NCBI GenBank assembly: GCA_003511845.1
Contig: DOIV01000096.1
Span: 1-6,372, forward strand
From: Flavobacteriaceae bacterium
Lineage (GTDB): Bacteria; Bacteroidota; Bacteroidia; Flavobacteriales; Flavobacteriaceae
Reading direction: 5' to 3'
Length of the DNA: 6,372 nt
Shown piece after piece: positions 5,616-6,372 of the stretch; the first letter of the stretch is position 1; each line of letters begins with the position of its first letter. The notes under the pieces were generated by a model. The model did no database searches, was not told the DNA's origin, and was given only the letters and a program-made list of their open reading frames with translations. Both the position numbers and the translations under genes were made by a program.

Positions 5616-6372
5616 TTCTTCAAATAAATAATTGGTAAATCTACTTGTTTTTGGGCTACAAAACCAGCGGATTTAAAATGTGCTACTAAGGTATTATTTT
5701 TTATGAGTATTATTTCTTTTAAATGCGATAATGATAAATTTTTTGCTAATTTATTGATGCCAACATCTTCTGAGGAAACTATTAAGGTCTCTTTTTCGCC
5801 ACTATTTAATTCATTAATAACCTCAGCATACTTTATTTTTTTATGAATTGCAGTATAACAATTTGTTGCAATAGCTCTTTTCTCTTTATCAGCGATAAAG
5901 GTTGTGATTTTTCTGTCTAATGAATGTGACACCAATAAGATGTCTAACTGACCATAATCATCTGCCAAATGTGCTATTTTCGCTTTAAGCGGAAGTAAGT
6001 CTGCTACATCTTTATACAATTGTTTGTTTTGATTGTAATCCTTTTTTACTGCTTGAAACAATTCAGTTCCTTTATACCTATAATTACTTAACAAAACACC
6101 TTCAAAATAACCTACCTGTTCTATTTCATTACGTAATAAATTAAAATTTTCTTTAAAAAAAGTGGAAATTTCCTTTGTTTTTTCTCTTGCAGAAACTCCA
6201 AAAGAAGTATCGTTAAACTTAATCCGCTTCCCTATTTTTACCGTCAAACTACCGTCATAAATCACATAATCTCTTTTAGGTATTACCTCAGCATTCCCGT
6301 GTAAATATAAAGGTAAGATATCTAATTCTAATTGCTTTGCTAAAAAGAAAGCTCCTTTATGAAATCTACCAA
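5612..6372 (-). CDS. C-terminal part of a PlsC-type lysophospholipid acyltransferase / methyltransferase-like fusion protein (5' end outside window)
   Basis: The frame is open to the window edge. A GTG at 6265 is an internal Val codon because clear homology continues before it. The 252 visible residues begin GRFHKGAFFLAKQLELDILP, then LYLHGN..IPKRDY and TVKIGKRI, the second half of a PlsC/glycerol-3-phosphate acyltransferase-type domain; the HX4D and EGTR motifs must lie upstream. After a helical linker (about 60-85) comes a region resembling a class I SAM-methyltransferase: AHLADDYGQLDILL (133-146) in the motif I position and ITTFIADKEKRAIA (155-168) with the acidic residue of motif II. Motif I lacks most glycines of the DxGxGxG loop, so activity is doubtful. 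Flavobacterial flexirubin clusters encode trifunctional MMPL transporter/acyltransferase/methyltransferase proteins; this is probably the tail of one. It would be the membrane enzyme that acylates or exports the pigment. It overlaps the next gene by 4 bp. Confidence 0.75.
   Translation of the reverse strand, partial: GRFHKGAFFLAKQLELDILPLYLHGNAEVIPKRDYVIYDGSLTVKIGKRIKFNDTSFGVSAREKTKEISTFFKENFNLLRNEIEQVGYFEGVLLSNYRYKGTELFQAVKKDYNQNKQLYKDVADLLPLKAKIAHLADDYGQLDILLVSHSLDRKITTFIADKEKRAIATNCYTAIHKKIKYAEVINELNSGEKETLIVSSEDVGINKLAKNLSLSHLKEIILIKNNTLVAHFKSAGFVAQKQVDLPIIYLKK

Noticed and set aside
5612..6265. GTG at 6265 as the start of a separate 217-residue protein
   Set aside because: The same frame stays open to the window edge and encodes typical PlsC sequence (RFHKGAFFLAKQ, LDILPLYLHG) immediately before it, so the GTG is an internal Val codon.

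Overview
The window is AT-rich DNA whose protein style (short N-terminal lipoboxes, many Lys/Asn/Ile codons, A-rich leaders without Shine-Dalgarno sites, one TAnnTTTG-type -7 box) suggests a member of the Bacteroidetes, most likely a marine or related Flavobacteriia species. No rRNA, tRNA, CRISPR array or complete insertion sequence is visible. The organism call is an inference from these features and from the recognisable gene neighbourhood.

Left part (1-2100, all + strand): an accessory region. It starts with the C-terminal end of a papain-like (C39/NlpC-style) domain protein, probably a secreted toxin or effector. Its stop overlaps the start of a 161-residue lipoprotein that could be its immunity protein. 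A second unit follows, a 318-residue membrane protein ending in an SRPBCC (START/Bet v1-like) domain. Each unit is followed within about 15 bp of its stop by a long imperfect inverted-repeat element (791-926 and 1909-2098). The two elements are clearly related to each other. The pattern gene, then fold-back element, then gene, then fold-back element, all in one direction, resembles an integron-type cassette array. No integrase is present here and the core sites are not canonical.

Junction (2100-2160): a short stretch that resembles a terminal fragment of an IS3-family element. It lies between the + strand units and the minus-strand operon that converges on them.

Right part (2161-6372, all - strand): three genes of a probable flexirubin/aryl-polyene pigment cluster. 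In transcription order they are (1) the C-terminus of a large protein with a PlsC-type lysophospholipid acyltransferase domain followed by a methyltransferase-like domain, probably the tail of a transporter/acyltransferase/methyltransferase fusion; (2) a CrtI/CrtISO-like FAD oxidoreductase overlapping it by 4 bp; and (3) a lipoprotein C45 (penicillin acyltransferase-like) Ntn-hydrolase with a C-terminal TPR-like segment. The first two are translationally coupled. The third is separated by a 230-bp gap packed with small repeats: a 13-bp degenerate tandem repeat crossing the oxidoreductase stop codon, a 151-bp segment bounded by perfect 9-bp inverted repeats, and a CCTCC/GGAGG hairpin. A GGAGGGGTT tail in the same gap supplies the first codons of the C45 lipoprotein. 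A GC-rich 21-bp palindrome is also embedded in frame inside the C45 gene.

The points most worth following are the cassette-like array with a candidate toxin-immunity pair, and the repeat elements that have reshaped the ends and interior of the pigment-cluster genes.
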